From NCBI RefSeq assembly GCF_003573695.1, contig NC_039365.1, positions 85,415,089 through 85,479,088 of the forward strand: a stretch of DNA of 64,000 bases, in the 5' to 3' direction. This DNA is from Papaver somniferum (Eukaryota > Streptophyta > Magnoliopsida > Ranunculales > Papaveraceae). The position numbers were made by a program, and so were the translations under genes. The notes below the pieces were generated by a model. The model searched no databases. It worked only from the letters and a program-made list of their open reading frames with translations, and was not told where the DNA came from. The stretch's first letter is position 1; the number at the start of each line of letters is the position of its first letter. This document shows, piece after piece, positions 12,280 through 23,485 of the stretch.

Positions 12280-14490
12280 GTTACCAAAAGACAGTTTAAC
12301 ACTCCATTACGACAATTAATGATCGCGTTGGACGTAGCCAAGAAAGGACGTCCTAAGATGACAGGAATGTGACAGTCTGGGTTTTGTACAGGTTGAGTGT
12401 CTAAGACAATGAAGTCTACGGGAAAATAGAATTTGTCAACCTTGATCAAAACGTCTTCGACCACTCCACGAGGAATCTTGACAGATCGGTCTGCCAGTTG
12501 TAGAGTGATAGATGTTGGTTTCAACTCCCCAAGACCTAACTGCTCATAAACAGAATATGGCAGTAGGTTAACACTTGCACCTAGGTCTAATAACGCTTTA
12601 TTGACCGTGTGTTCTCCTATAGTGCAAGAAATTGTTGGACATCCTGGATCCCTAAACTTGGGTGGAGTTTTGTTCAGAATGATGGAACTCACCTGCTCAG
12701 CTAAGAAAGCACGTTTTTGCACATTGAGCTTGCGCTTTTGAGTACACAAGTCTTTGAGGAATTTGGCATAAGCAGGGATTTGCTTGATTGCTTCAAGAAA
12801 AGGAATGTTGATGTTGACTCTCTTGAACAGATCTAACATCTCATTGTAATGGGTACTTTTCTGTTGATAGATCAATCTTTGAGGAAATGGGGCAACAGGA
12901 GAATGAGTTGGCAAAGGGACATTCACAGCAGTAGAATTGTCAGATTTTCCAACTTGCTCAGGTTCTTTGGTTTTCTGGGGTTGTGGAGACAGCGTGGAAT
13001 TTGTATCAGATTCATTAGGTTCGCCCACGTTGTTCTCGATGACTTTACCACTTCGGAGGGTGGTAATGGCATGGATTTGATCGGGTGAGGTTTCAGTGCA
13101 GGATGTTGTGCCTGTTTGAAATATCCTCTTTGGATTTTGTTGGGGTTGGCTCGGAAGTTTACCCTTTTCTCTCTCACACATTTGATCCATCTTTTGATCT
13201 AGATTTTTCTGACTTTGCATCAAACTCTGGAACATTTCCTCTAGGGTGGATAATCTCTTGTCGGTATTGTGTTGAGGATATGATTGTTGTTGAGAGTTTG
13301 ATTGTTGTTGAGGGTTTCTCGGGTGTTGATAACCTTGATTGTTCTGATATCCCTGATTGTTTTGATAGCTCTGATTGGGTTGAGATGGTCCTCCCTGAGT
13401 GGGTCCTTTTGACCATGAAAAGTTAGGGTGGTTTCTCCATCCTGGATTGTAGGTCTGTGAATAAGGGTTATGCTCTGGTTTTTGAAACATGGCATGTGCC
13501 TGTTCAAGCCTAGATTCCTGGACTGCAAGCAAATCGGGACAATTTTGGAATTGATGGTTGGGGTCGTTACAAGCAGCACAAACAGACGAAGCGACATGTT
13601 CTCGGAGAGTAGTGGTGGAAGGTTTTGAATTTTTATGTAGTTCTAACTCTTCTAATCTCCTAACTATTGATGCCATGTTTGCTCTTCCCTCAAAATCCGC
13701 TTCAATCCTAAAAGCCTTTGCTTCGGATGTAGTCTTTCTGGTTTCACGGATGGATTCCCACTGTTGCGTCTTTTCAGCTACTTCAATCAAGAAGTCCCAA
13801 GACGCATCAGCAGTTTGTCTACGAATAGACCATTACACATCGACTCAACCGTTGTTCGGGTGGACACATCTAGACCTTCATACAAAATTTGCACAAGTCT
13901 CCATTTTTCAAAACCATGATGGGGACATTGGAGCAATAATTCATTGAATCTCTCCAGTATCTAGCTAAGGTCTCACCTTCTAATTGCACAAAGCTATTCA
14001 GACTTTGACGAATTGTCGCAGTCTTGTGGTTCGGGAAAAACTTTTTGAAAAACTCCTTTATGAGGTCATCCCATGTCATGATGGATTGAGGGCTGTAAAG
14101 CATAGAGCCAGGCCTTTGCCTTATCTTTCAGGGAGAAAGGAAAAAGCCTTAACTTAGGGTTTCGTCGGACATTTGAGTGAAACGCAGAGTTCCACAAATT
14201 TCCTCGAATTCTCTCACGTGGTGGTACGGGTTTTCATTCTCAACACCTCTAAAAATAGGAAGCATCTGTATTGTGCTTGATTTCAGCTCATAATGGCCAT
14301 TAGCCTCGGGTAGCACAATACAAGAAGGTTGACTGGCTCTAGTTGGGTACATATAATCCTTGAGGGTACGGGGTTCTCCCATTGTTTCTGGTTGATCTGG
14401 ACTGTCTCCCTCAGAACTTAGAATTTCGATAGGTTCGTCTGGGTTAATTCTAACAAGTCTGTTTGTCTGGTCTCTGTAGGTCACAATCAT
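12276..14490 (-). pseudogene. Gypsy gag and aspartic protease, frameshifted
   Basis: The minus-strand start (14490) gives an Athila-type gag N-terminus with RTLKDYMYPTR and LPIFRGVENENPYHHVREFE. Gag continues in 14103-13870 (TWDDLIKEFFKKFFPNHKT) and 13790-12276. A CCHC zinc knuckle (C-x2-C-x4-H-x4-C) lies at 13580-13539, followed by a Gln/Asn-rich stretch. The retroviral-type protease has the active-site motif ALLDLGASVNLLP (DLG in place of the common DTG/DSG) near 12570-12600 and the later ILGRPFL. Frames change near 14150, 13920, 13835 and 12290. Gag builds the virus-like particle; the protease matures the polyprotein. Confidence 0.9.
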
Positions 14491-14728
14491 GTCCTAGTAG
14501 GTACCTTAACTAACATGTTGGTCAGACAGAGCAATCGGAAACAATTTGGCCCACAAGGGTTATGAAGATTTGGTTTTGAATGGGTGTTGGACTAACAAGG
14601 GATTTTGTTTTTGGTTTAAAATTGGGCTTTGGAAAATTTTTGAACTAAACCTAGCATAAATTAGCACAACTCATAAAAGAAAATAAAAACAATAATAATA
14701 ATTAAGACAAGCCCATAAAAGAAAAAAG

Positions 14729-14771
<43 letters not shown>

Positions 14772-15492
14772 ATTACAGTCCCAAATAAAAAAAAAAGAAA
14801 AAGAAAATAAATAAAAATTATTACAATCCCAAATAAATAATTAAATTAATTATTACAAGCCCGAATTTGAATTTAAATGAGGCCCAAGTGGGTTAACTCA
14901 TGGGTTAGGCTTACTTGTTTTTGGAGGGAAGCCCAAAAATAGGCTTTTAGTCCCCTTTTAGTTGCACAGCCCAGTTGGGCTTTAGGATCGTCCTAAGCAG
15001 CTCACGCTCAAGCCCAGCAGCAATTGAAGTGACTCAGCAACACAGGCCCAGCAGAGTCTGCAGCGAAGCCCAGCTCAGTTGGTTCAAGCCCAGCAACAAA
15101 GGTTGGAACAGGCCCAGAGCAGCGGGTGCAAAGCCGCAGCAGGCGAGCCCAGTTGACAGCTTCAGTTGGCAGCCCAGTTGGCAGCAGCAGGCTTGGCAGC
15201 AGAGCAGAGCAGTTGGTAGCAGCAGGCTTTGGCTTGGCAGCAGCAACAGCACAGCACAGCTTGGCAGAAAGGCACCAGCAGCAGAGCAGCACAGCCAAGG
15301 TGGTACCTGCAATGATCACAGAGTGCAAAGATAGTCAGCCAAGATAGTCAGGCCAACCCTGCAAAGATAGTCAGGCAAGTGTGCAATGATCTGCTGCAAT
15401 GATTGCAAGCAGAGGGTTGCAATGATAGTGAAGCAGGCCTGCAATGATTGCAAGGCAGAGATGCTAATGGAACTCAGCAGTGGCAACACCAC
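14491..15492 (-). other. 5' leader of the Athila-like element
   Basis: This untranslated stretch lies between primer site and gag. 14975-15480 is rich in CAG/GCA repeats (GGCAGCAGCAGGCTTGGCAG type), which opens long ORFs on both strands with Gln/Ala- or Cys/Leu-rich composition; I regard these as artefacts. An A-run of about 45 lies at 14724-14769, followed by AT-rich sequence. Confidence 0.75.
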
Positions 15493-15510
15493 TCCCCGGC
15501 AGCGGCGCCA
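15493..15510 (-). other. Primer binding site, tRNA-Asp type
   Basis: On the minus strand it reads TGGCGCCGCTGCCGGGGA, close to the complement of the 3' end of plant tRNA-Asp (family knowledge), starting 6 nt after the 5' LTR. It primes minus-strand DNA synthesis. Confidence 0.85.
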
Positions 15511-15516
15511 AAAACT

Positions 15517-17579
15517 TGGTGTGACAGGCAAAGAAGCACACAGAAGCTTGCAAGTATACAAGGCCAAGTTATGATAATAGAAGGTAAGCAGGGGAAAGTC
15601 CACAGGGAGGGGAGCAAGCACTAGAGAGAAACCTAAGCTAACAATGGGGACAGGGCACTATGGCAGTGAGCAAGCAAGGTAATGTGGCAGATTCAAAGAA
15701 CTAAAACAGTTACAAACAAGCAGCACAGCAAAATAACAATAGCAGGGAACCAAGGCTATAAGCCAAGGGCAAGGTGAGGATTGTGCAATTTCAGTGCACA
15801 ACAGCTACAAATTGCAGGAATTTAAACAAGAGAAACAGGCAAGGAGAATAACTGATCAGGAAGAAATAGAACTGAATAGAGTGACTGCAAAGGGATTGGT
15901 GGTTAAGCCAAGGCTTAGGATCCACCTTGTGTCCTAATCAAATGACATGTTTCTAGGTTGAGTTTGATCCTATGCATACATCTAGAAATAGAAGAATACT
16001 AAATTGCTCAATAGTTTGCCCCTAGCATTGGCTGTCTTTTGACAGTACAGCCAATCACAGGCACTATGAGCATTGGTATCTCCCATTTGCTCAAGCAAAA
16101 CAGGGCACATAAAAACTATCCTAGCAACTTGTCAATTGACAGTACACAAGGCTTCATCACAGCCTTAGCCTGATGCTGTTTAGCTCATGCTAAACATGGT
16201 ATAGCAACATACATTCATTAAGAAAGATGATTCCTACACATTTAACATTCAAGATAATTTTAACACACTTGCAATTCAACTGTTAACTGATAGTGGAGCT
16301 GGAATTAAATTTTCATCAACATAAAATTCTAAAAACAAACATTCAAGATGCACAGTGTCAAGATATAATCATAAACATTCAAGATAAAATTCTAAAAACA
16401 ACATGCAAAATTAACTGTCAACTGTGATGCAAAAATCAGAAATTGGGATTGCAAAATTAAAATTGTTTTAATTCTCTCCTGGCTAGTCCAGAGAGCATCC
16501 CCTGTCTTTTCTCTCACACAAAACATTACAAATATATACTCCCCCTGTCAGAATTAGGGTTCCAACCCCTTTTTCCCAAAAACAGAAAATTAGGTGAAAT
16601 TGATTTACCTAATGTGTTGAGATACTCACTCCATCTCGTCGACCCACTCTCCAATTACTTCTCCTCGTTCATCTCATGCTCCAATTGTTGCTTTAACATC
16701 ACTTATATCCCCAATTTCTCACCTAGGGTTTCAGTGAGAAGAAAGATGAGAAATTGGAGAAATCAGTGGTTGATAAAGAGATAGGACGTGATGGTAATGA
16801 TGGGTTTAGGTGTGGTGGTGGTAGAGTGATTTGGGGAGAATATGGTGGAGTGATTTGGGGAGAAGCTGGTGGTACTGTTGCAGAGGGGGGGGGGGGGAAG
16901 ATGGTGTCGATGGGGTTTGAGGAAGGGTGTGTTTGGCGATGGGTATAGGTATTAGGTACTAGGGTGTTGAGCAGGTGTAGAGGATTTTGATGTTTCGCGA
17001 AGCTGGACCGATGGATGGGAAGATGGTAGGTGGATCTAATGGCGATACGGAGGTAAGCGTGGAGCGACCGTCGGATGAAGGGATGTAGCAAAACGGACGA
17101 TCCAAGATGGAGATGGGCGTTGCGATGTAAAGCGGGGGCTTCAGAGTTTGATGTGCGATGATGGAGCGACCGTAGGATGCTGAAATGCTTTGATCTGACG
17201 GCTGAAATCCGAGACGGGCTTGGATATAGAAAATGGGTTTGGATAAGGGTTTTGGGCCTTGGGTATGCCAAGCCCATATCTTCTTTAAGAACAATTCTTC
17301 CTTCTTGAGCCCATTCCTAGCTTTTTGGTCTTGCGCTCCATTCTTTGCGGCTTCCTTGCGTAATTTCTCCCGGCTTTTCACTACTTTTCTTCTCTTTTCG
17401 CTCCGCAATTCATCCAAACTTTATTTATTACCTAAGAATGCAAAATTAAGTAAGAAAAATATTTATTCTTGAAAACAATGAAAATACAGAATATGGGATA
17501 AAATGTAGAATTACTGCGCAAAAGATGAGTTAAATGCCAACAAAAAGGGATAAAATTATACAATATTAGGCACTCATCA
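15517..17579 (-). repeat. 5' LTR of the complete Athila-like element
   Basis: It is about 2063 bp and pairs with 5452-7513. It is followed by the CTTTC duplication at 17580-17584. In this copy an internal ORF (17277-16723, minus) stays open for about 184 codons, but the other LTR breaks it and I recognise no domain. Confidence 0.95.
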
Positions 17580-17584
17580 CTTTC

Positions 17585-18879
17585 TCTCTTCTTGAATAAT
17601 AAATGGTAACTTGTTTTCCTTATAAGTAGTGGAGGTCGTGAAGAGATGGAGACATGGAGATAGTGGAGGTAATGCTAAAGCTACGCTCGTATGCTATGGG
17701 AGTTTATGGAAACTTGTAGACCACTACTCCATCATCTATTCAACTGATCTTAACCGTCACCATTACTCGTCACTTTCTCATCATGGGGTGTTGCTACGCT
17801 GCATGTTGTTGTAAACCAACATACCATACCCTATGAAACCCCCCCATGTAAGATGTTTTGATTTCTTGTAGAATTAGTGGAGTCAAGGACTATCTCTTGT
17901 TTTGGCCAAGTGATAGCTTCACAGTGTTGTGTTTATGGATTCACTATGATTAAAAGAGTACGACCACAATGATGTAGCCCAAGATAACTTGGCTATGGCT
18001 TGGCTATGACCGAAATAATAGTTTTCCATGGTATTGTAGCCTAAGATAACTTTACCAAGCTTGGCCAATGCAGAGAGATTAGCGTGGCCATATTGTCGTG
18101 GATTGTTAGCTTGGCCAAGGCCGAGAAATAAGGATGGCCAGGTTGTCGTGGCTTGCTATCTTGGCCAAGGCCGAGAGATGACATCGGTGCAGACGCATGC
18201 AAGAGCTACTGGCATGGGGATGAAGGTGTTGTCGCAAACAGAGGTGGATCTATTGTTAGTGCAGACAATATGGAGCGCTGCTGGAAACTTGGTCACCGCT
18301 GGCAACTTGTCCGGTGTTGCTGGTAACTTGTCTAGGCACTGTTGGCGCTGACACTTGCTAGTGGCCATGGCCATGCCTATGGTCTTCTTAGGAATTCTTA
18401 ATCGTGGCATGAGTTCTAATGTTGGCATTATACTGACCAATGGAACATGTTCGTGGAATTCAACCGTGGAGGTGTTGCAACTCGAGACGATTTTCAGTAT
18501 TACTCAATGTGAGTCTAATATATGAAACGAGTTCAAGAAATTCAGCTGTGGAATAGTTGCAACTTAGAACAGGTTCGATATTGGTATTTGCTTAGGAACA
18601 AAAATATGTTCTAAAAATATATATTCTGTATAGTCAGAGAACATCTGGAGACGAAATGCAACCAGCACCAGTGGCACTCTGAGGAAAATATTTCTCTATA
18701 CTAATGGACAATCCATCTAGGAACTGTCTGATCAGTGTAGATTCAATACCGAGATGAATACAGTAAAAGTACTAGAATCTGAGAGTTCAGCTGGTACAGG
18801 TTCAAAAGAGGATTTACAAGTTTTACCCTTGTCAAAAAGAAACACTACCATTAATACATTTTTTTTTTTGAATATCAAG
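17585..18879. other. Unassigned repeat-like sequence with 50-bp tandem repeat
   Basis: No credible gene. TTGGCCAA-type units start at 18061, 18111 and 18161, an exact 50-bp period (about 2.4 copies). A diverged duplication of about 83 bp follows (about 18449-18600). The style recalls copia-type LTR interiors, but no ends are identified. Confidence 0.45.
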
Positions 18880-19295
18880 TAGCCATAAATGTGTTCGCAT
18901 CTTGAATTTTCGGAAATTTCAGGAGTTAGAGATTTAAAAATAATTTTAATGCAGTGGATACAAACAGAAGATACTAGCCAGGCCTTTACTATTGGATCTT
19001 GTGTGATATGGGATATTTGGATGAGAAATAATGTAGCTTTCAAGGGAATTTAGTTTTCCAAGGAAGATGCATGAAGATGGTTTGGGATGATTACAAAAGT
19101 TTGATCAGGTAATTCAGTTTAAGGAAATCAAATGAAGATAACAGATATAACAAATGATGACGGTGCATTTGATTGGGAACCGCCTGCTGCTTTGTAAACT
19201 TCAATATTTATGCGATTTTTTACTTAAATTAGTGTGCATCAGCAGCAGTGCTACAAGATGATGAAGGTAGATTTTTGGGTTGCAAAAGTATTTGC

Positions 19296-19411
19296 TGTTA
19301 GAAATCCATGGGCCTAACTAACTTCGAAAACCGGCTTGCAAGGTTAGGGTTGTCCATGGTTTATTAAGCATAGATCCTAGGTTACCCTAGGCGATGTGGT
19401 ACTATTTAACA
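19296..19411 (-). repeat. TRIM 3' terminal repeat
   Basis: 116 bp, TGTTA...TAACA; adjoins the purine tract at 19412-19419 (CCCCCTTC on the plus strand). Confidence 0.9.
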
Positions 19412-19585
19412 CCCCCTTCAACGACTAGGGCTACACTGAACTGATGGATATGACAGCCGCTGATTGGGCTATACTGACGGGTATGATATGAAAGTCGTTG
19501 ACTGGGCTATATTGATGGGTGGTACGGAAACCACGGACACACGGATGAACATGAGTGCGTTGAGAGGGGTATGGCTCTGATACCA

Positions 19586-19701
19586 TGTTAGAAATCCATG
19601 GGCCTAACTAATCTCGAAAACCGGCTTGCGATGTTAGGGTTTTCCATGGCTTATTAAGCATGGATCCTAGGTTGCGCTAGACGATGTGGTACTACTTAAC
19701 A
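19586..19701 (-). repeat. TRIM 5' terminal repeat
   Basis: 116 bp, TGTTA...TAACA; the primer binding site adjoins it at 19571-19585. Confidence 0.9.
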
Positions 19702-20455
19702 TTTGCTTCACATGTACACCTTCTTTGAAAGCAGAATTTCGTGCATATAATCTAGAAATTTATTTGGATATACATTTAAATTTGCAGAAGGTCTTTATAA
19801 AAGGTGACACTAAAGTTTTATCCAAATCCAACGATGGTCCTCTCAACCAAATATCTATATAAAGATGATATTGAGCTGAAAAGACAATTGCTTTGAATTT
19901 CAGAGTATTATGTTTAAGGCTATACCTAGAAGTGCTAATACTATAGCACATATATTACGTAAGTATGCTTATGATGAAAATGTCTCTGGGAGTTGGTCTA
20001 CACATGACACTCCTCTATGTATCTTACTTGTTGTCATGAATAATTAGGGGTAATTGGTGTCTTTCTATAAATAAAAAACATTTTCTTTTTCTTTTTTTAA
20101 AAATAAGACCTAGAAAACTATTTAGAATTTAATTAGTCCACATATCATTGCTCATTGGAAATTTTTTTATAACATTTTATTTTTGAAGCATGCATTTTAT
20201 TAAAAAAGGATTAGGTTACAATTTGACGCGGGTATGTGGTACCCACGGAGTCATGATAAACAATTTGACTGATAAAAACTGAGATTGTCTGGTCCCAAAT
20301 TTTGGTCGAAAAACTTTCCATTTGACTTACATCAGCAGCACGATTGGCCAAACCATCTGTTGTTTGATTTCTTTCTCTGTAGTTGTGTCGGACAGCATCC
20401 TGCAGAATATATCGCATCTTATTCTTTATTTCTTCAATCATCCCTGAGATGTGGC

Positions 20456-20492
20456 GGGGTGGGGGTAGGGGGAGGAGGGTGGGGAGTAGGGG
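20456..20492 (+). other. G-run cluster (possible G-quadruplex) inside the LINE
   Basis: Seven G-runs of 2 to 5 are separated by 1-3 nt on the plus strand. It falls between two conserved parts of the LINE RNase H region on the opposite strand, where it adds a Pro/Leu-rich stretch that the family does not need. Confidence 0.5.
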
Positions 20493-21601
20493 ATGTGATG
20501 AAGAGCATAAGGTTTTCTGAGTCTGTTTCAAAGAGAAATTTTGGCCAGTGCCTTTCTGCTGAGGTTGAGCTAAAGCCATTACCATTCATGCATCGGAGTC
20601 CCTGCAAATGAAACCTGCACCTGCGAAACCCGGATGACCCCTGGACACCCTATCAGTATCTTAACCCAGTTCATGTTCGGGGTGGAGCATCCTATCGAGA
20701 TTGTTGAGATCCTTTTGGTGCTTCTTGAATGGTTAAGTACCGGTGAACCTCCTGGTAGGACCGGAGCTAAGGATTGTAACGTTGCAGAATATTCTTGTTG
20801 TTGTTTTGAGCCATAGCTAAAATTTATGTTGATGTTGTTTCTTTTGACGATATATTAGTTCATTCCTATCTAACGATAAGGTCCAGAATAGGAAACAGAA
20901 AGAGAAGATGATAAATATTGGTGTTGATTGTTGTAGGATTTGGGAGATGGTAGTCTGAGGCGTTAAAGCAAATATGGGGTTATTGTTGGAATTTGGTGTG
21001 GTTGAGGATTGAGTGAGTAAAGTGTTCCAAGATGTAGTTTCCGTTGGACAGTGAATTAGTAGGTGAGTTTCCAAATTAGCATTGCATCTGGGGCAAATAT
21101 TAGAATTGGTCAAATGGATGTGATGAAAGAGAGAAAAGGTTGGTGGACCTTTATTGATTGCTTACCGCAAGAAAAGCCGAATTTTTGGTGGACATGGTAA
21201 GGTCCACATGAATTTGGTGGGTGTGAGGGGGGGTATGATTAGGTTGACTATATGTTAGACATTTGTATCCCGATGAAGTAATATATTTTCCATATTTTGA
21301 ACGTGGCCAGATAATTTTGTCCTGGGGATATCTTGGGGGAGGTGGATGTTTATGACAAAATTGGGGAGTGTGTTTAATTTTTCCTAGTTCCAGTTATGAA
21401 ATATTAGATCAATGATATCAGCCACTTTTCGGATCGGGTAACTTTGAGTTGGATCTAGTTTTGGTGAATGTGGAATCAAGTTTGCTTCTATTGGTATTGA
21501 TAACCCATTTACAATACGATGAAATATCAATTGTTGCATAGTAGGGACGATGATGACAATTGTCTCCATTGGGCGCTAGAGGAAGATGGTATGTTATCAA
21601 T

Positions 21602-22124
21602 CATAATTTTTAAAAGAGTACGCTTCACGCTTCGGAGCGTACGCTTCGCTTCAAATTTCAGCATTTCGCTCCGAAGCGGTCATGTGAAGCGCATCTTTCA
21701 TGAAGCGTATGCTTCACGCTTCGGAGCGTACGCTTCGCTTCAAATTTCAGCATTTCGCTCCGAAGCAGTCATGTGAAGTGTGTTTTTTAACTTAGTCAAC
21801 TCCTTTCCCACCTAATTTTTAAAGCTTTTAAGAGAAAAATATGAATGTTTTAAGGAGGAATCAAACACTCCACCTCCCACTCGCGTGGAGAAGGTTGAAT
21901 TGGTGCGCACAGGATTTGTTTTTGGTAATAATTGGACTTATATAAAATTTATATAGATATTATCTTCCTAATAAATTTATAATTACTAGTTACGACTAAT
22001 TTATTTATAAGAAAACATCCGCTTCAAACATCAACCCTGAAGCAACGCTTCACGCTTTGACATACGCATCGCTTCCTAAAAATGAAAAACGCTTCACGCT
22101 CCGTTTCACGCTTTCAATACCTTG
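21602..22124. mobile_element. Non-autonomous hAT-like element (523 bp)
   Basis: It is flanked by the perfect 8-bp duplication TTATCAAT (21594-21601 and 22125-22132), the size typical of hAT elements. Removing the element and one duplication copy rejoins LINE sequence. The right end read inward is CAAGGTATTGAAAGCGTG; the left end CATAATTTTTAAAAG is more diverged. The interior holds an 89-bp tandem duplication (units from about 21622 and 21711) rich in GCTTCACGCTTCGGAGCG, with strong self-complementarity (CGCTTCGGAGCG). No ORF for a transposase. Confidence 0.75.
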
Positions 22125-23252
22125 TTATCAATGCCTTGTAGAATTGGTTGTTGACCGTAATTTTTTTCGCTGAAGAGACTTCCACGAATGGAGTTCGGTT
22201 GTTCGTGCAAACTCCAAATTATTTTCATGAGAATAGACTTGTTATGAGCACTACTTTTCCTTATGCCTAATCCTCATTCAGATATTGATTTTATTACTTT
22301 GTCCCAACCAATAGGATGAAGCTTCTTAACTGATGAATCATGTCCCTAGAAGAAATTTCAGGTGATACGATTTGTTTGTGGACATTGACGGGTAGGTTTT
22401 GTGTTTGCATAAGGTGTATGAGGTGGGTATTGGGAAGGTTTTAATGAGTACGAACCTTCCCGCTTGGGTTATGCATTTTGCCATCCATCCTTTAGCTTTT
22501 CAAAGCCGATCTTTGTAGGAGTGGCGCAAAGGTGTGATTAGATGCTCTTCCTTGCTTGAATTGGACTCCCAGATAGATTGGAGATTTTAATGTTGCCGGC
22601 ATATCGAAGAATTCTTGAAGATTACTAACCTTGATTGGATCCAATCTCGGGTGATGGATAATTACTGATTTGGAAGCATTAATTACCTGGCCCGTCGAAG
22701 TGCCATAAGAGTGAAGCAGGTTCTTGAGAAGAAGACTACTCTGAGCATAGGCTTTATTAGTGATTAGCATGTCATCATCATACATTGAATGAACAATGAG
22801 TGGTGCTTTGTTTTTCTTCTGATATGCTAAGACCCTGAATCAACGTTTGATTTTGAAGATTTTCCAAATTCGTAGGAAAGATCTCCGCACATATTATGAA
22901 GATGTATGAAGATAGCGGGTCACTTTGTCTAATACCTCTAGTTGGGCTGATATATCAATGTGGTGTACCATTTATGTTGATTGAGTATGTAACCATTATG
23001 ACACATAGCATAATGTAATCTATAAAAAATGTTGAAAATCCCAGTTTGGTGAAAGCGGTTTTGACGAATCCCCAATCTATGTTGTCATAAGCTTTTTGGA
23101 TATTCAGTTTGAATGCTATATTAGGGTCCTTGGTGAGGCTTTGGGTTTTTATATGATGGAATAGTTCTCCAGCGATTGCTATGTTATCATGAATTGATCT
23201 TTGTGGTACAAAGGCACTTTGATAAGGGCTTATTAGAAAAGGGAGTAAGGGT

Positions 23253-23485
23253 CAGGGATACATCAAACAAGTATGTGGCTTCTCTTTATTTATTTACACG
23301 TATTAAAAAAGTTAGTTTTAACTAAAAAGTTTTCTATTTTTTCTCTTAAAAAAACATAAAACTTCTTTTCCCTAAAAACTAGCCCCTCTAAAACTCTAAA
23401 ACTCCCTGAAAAGCAGAAAACTAAATATTTTCCAAGATGTGGCGAAAAAAGAGGGGCCACATACTTGTATGATGTGGCCCGACCA
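23253..23485. mobile_element. MITE-like insertion in LINE RT
   Basis: Terminal inverted repeats of roughly 25-30 bp: ACATCAAACAAGTATGTGGC near 23260-23279 pairs with GCCACATACTTGTATGATGT near 23456-23475 with one mismatch. The insert is AT-rich and non-coding and separates LINE segments ...NRITEQL and ISPYQSAF that are normally close. The outer limits and the target duplication could not be fixed. Confidence 0.65.

Larger units (their letters stand above)
5452..17579 (-). mobile_element. Complete Athila-like Ty3/gypsy retrotransposon (12.1 kb)
   Basis: Two nearly identical direct repeats (5452-7513 and 15517-17579) start TGGTGTGAC and end ACTCATCA on the plus strand and are flanked by the CTTTC duplication. 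Read on the minus strand the order is 5' LTR, tRNA-Asp-type primer site, GC-rich leader, gag-protease, RT-RNase H-integrase, long 3' region, polypurine tract, 3' LTR. Gag and pol are broken by at least eight frameshifts, so this copy is not autonomous. The near-identical LTRs imply a recent insertion. It sits inside the degenerate LINE or in an insertion within it. Confidence 0.95.
19296..19701 (-). mobile_element. Complete TRIM (miniature LTR retrotransposon, 406 bp)
   Basis: Terminal direct repeats of 116 bp (19296-19411 and 19586-19701) each run TGTTA...TAACA and differ at roughly ten positions. On the minus strand, TGGTATCAGAGCCAT (19585-19571), complementary to initiator-tRNA-Met, directly follows the 5' repeat, and a GAAGGGGG tract directly precedes the 3' repeat. 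The target duplication TTTGC lies at 19291-19295 and 19702-19706. The 174-bp interior has no ORF. Such elements must use proteins of other retrotransposons. Confidence 0.95.
18880..20060 (+). pseudogene. LINE ORF2 C-terminal fragment (RNase H-like), interrupted by a TRIM
   Basis: The plus strand reads WDIWMRNNVAFKG, then WEPPAA, QDDEGRFLGC, and after the TRIM insertion SLKAEFRAYNLE, FIKGDTKVLSKS and PRSANTIAHILRKYA. These are the successive landmarks of the plant RVT_3/RNase H tail of LINEs. Stops and frame changes are many. An A-rich run near 20055-20110 could be the old 3' tail. It continues the domain order of the fragment at 4477-5206. Confidence 0.7.

Noticed and set aside
12849..13426. 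Plus-strand ORFs of 79-129 codons over gag
   Set aside because: Antisense shadows of the Athila-like gag frame.
15008..15347. Several overlapping ORFs of 70-120 codons on both strands rich in Gln/Ala or Cys/Leu
   Set aside because: They result from CAG/GCA-type low complexity in the 5' leader of the Athila-like element; all frames stay open and no domain is present.
16723..17417. ORFs of 150-184 codons in the Athila-like LTR
   Set aside because: The matching LTR copy at 6891-7232 breaks them, they have no known domain, and LTRs of this family are not expected to code.
18732..19043. 103-codon minus-strand ORF
   Set aside because: It is antisense to the LINE RNase H fragment.
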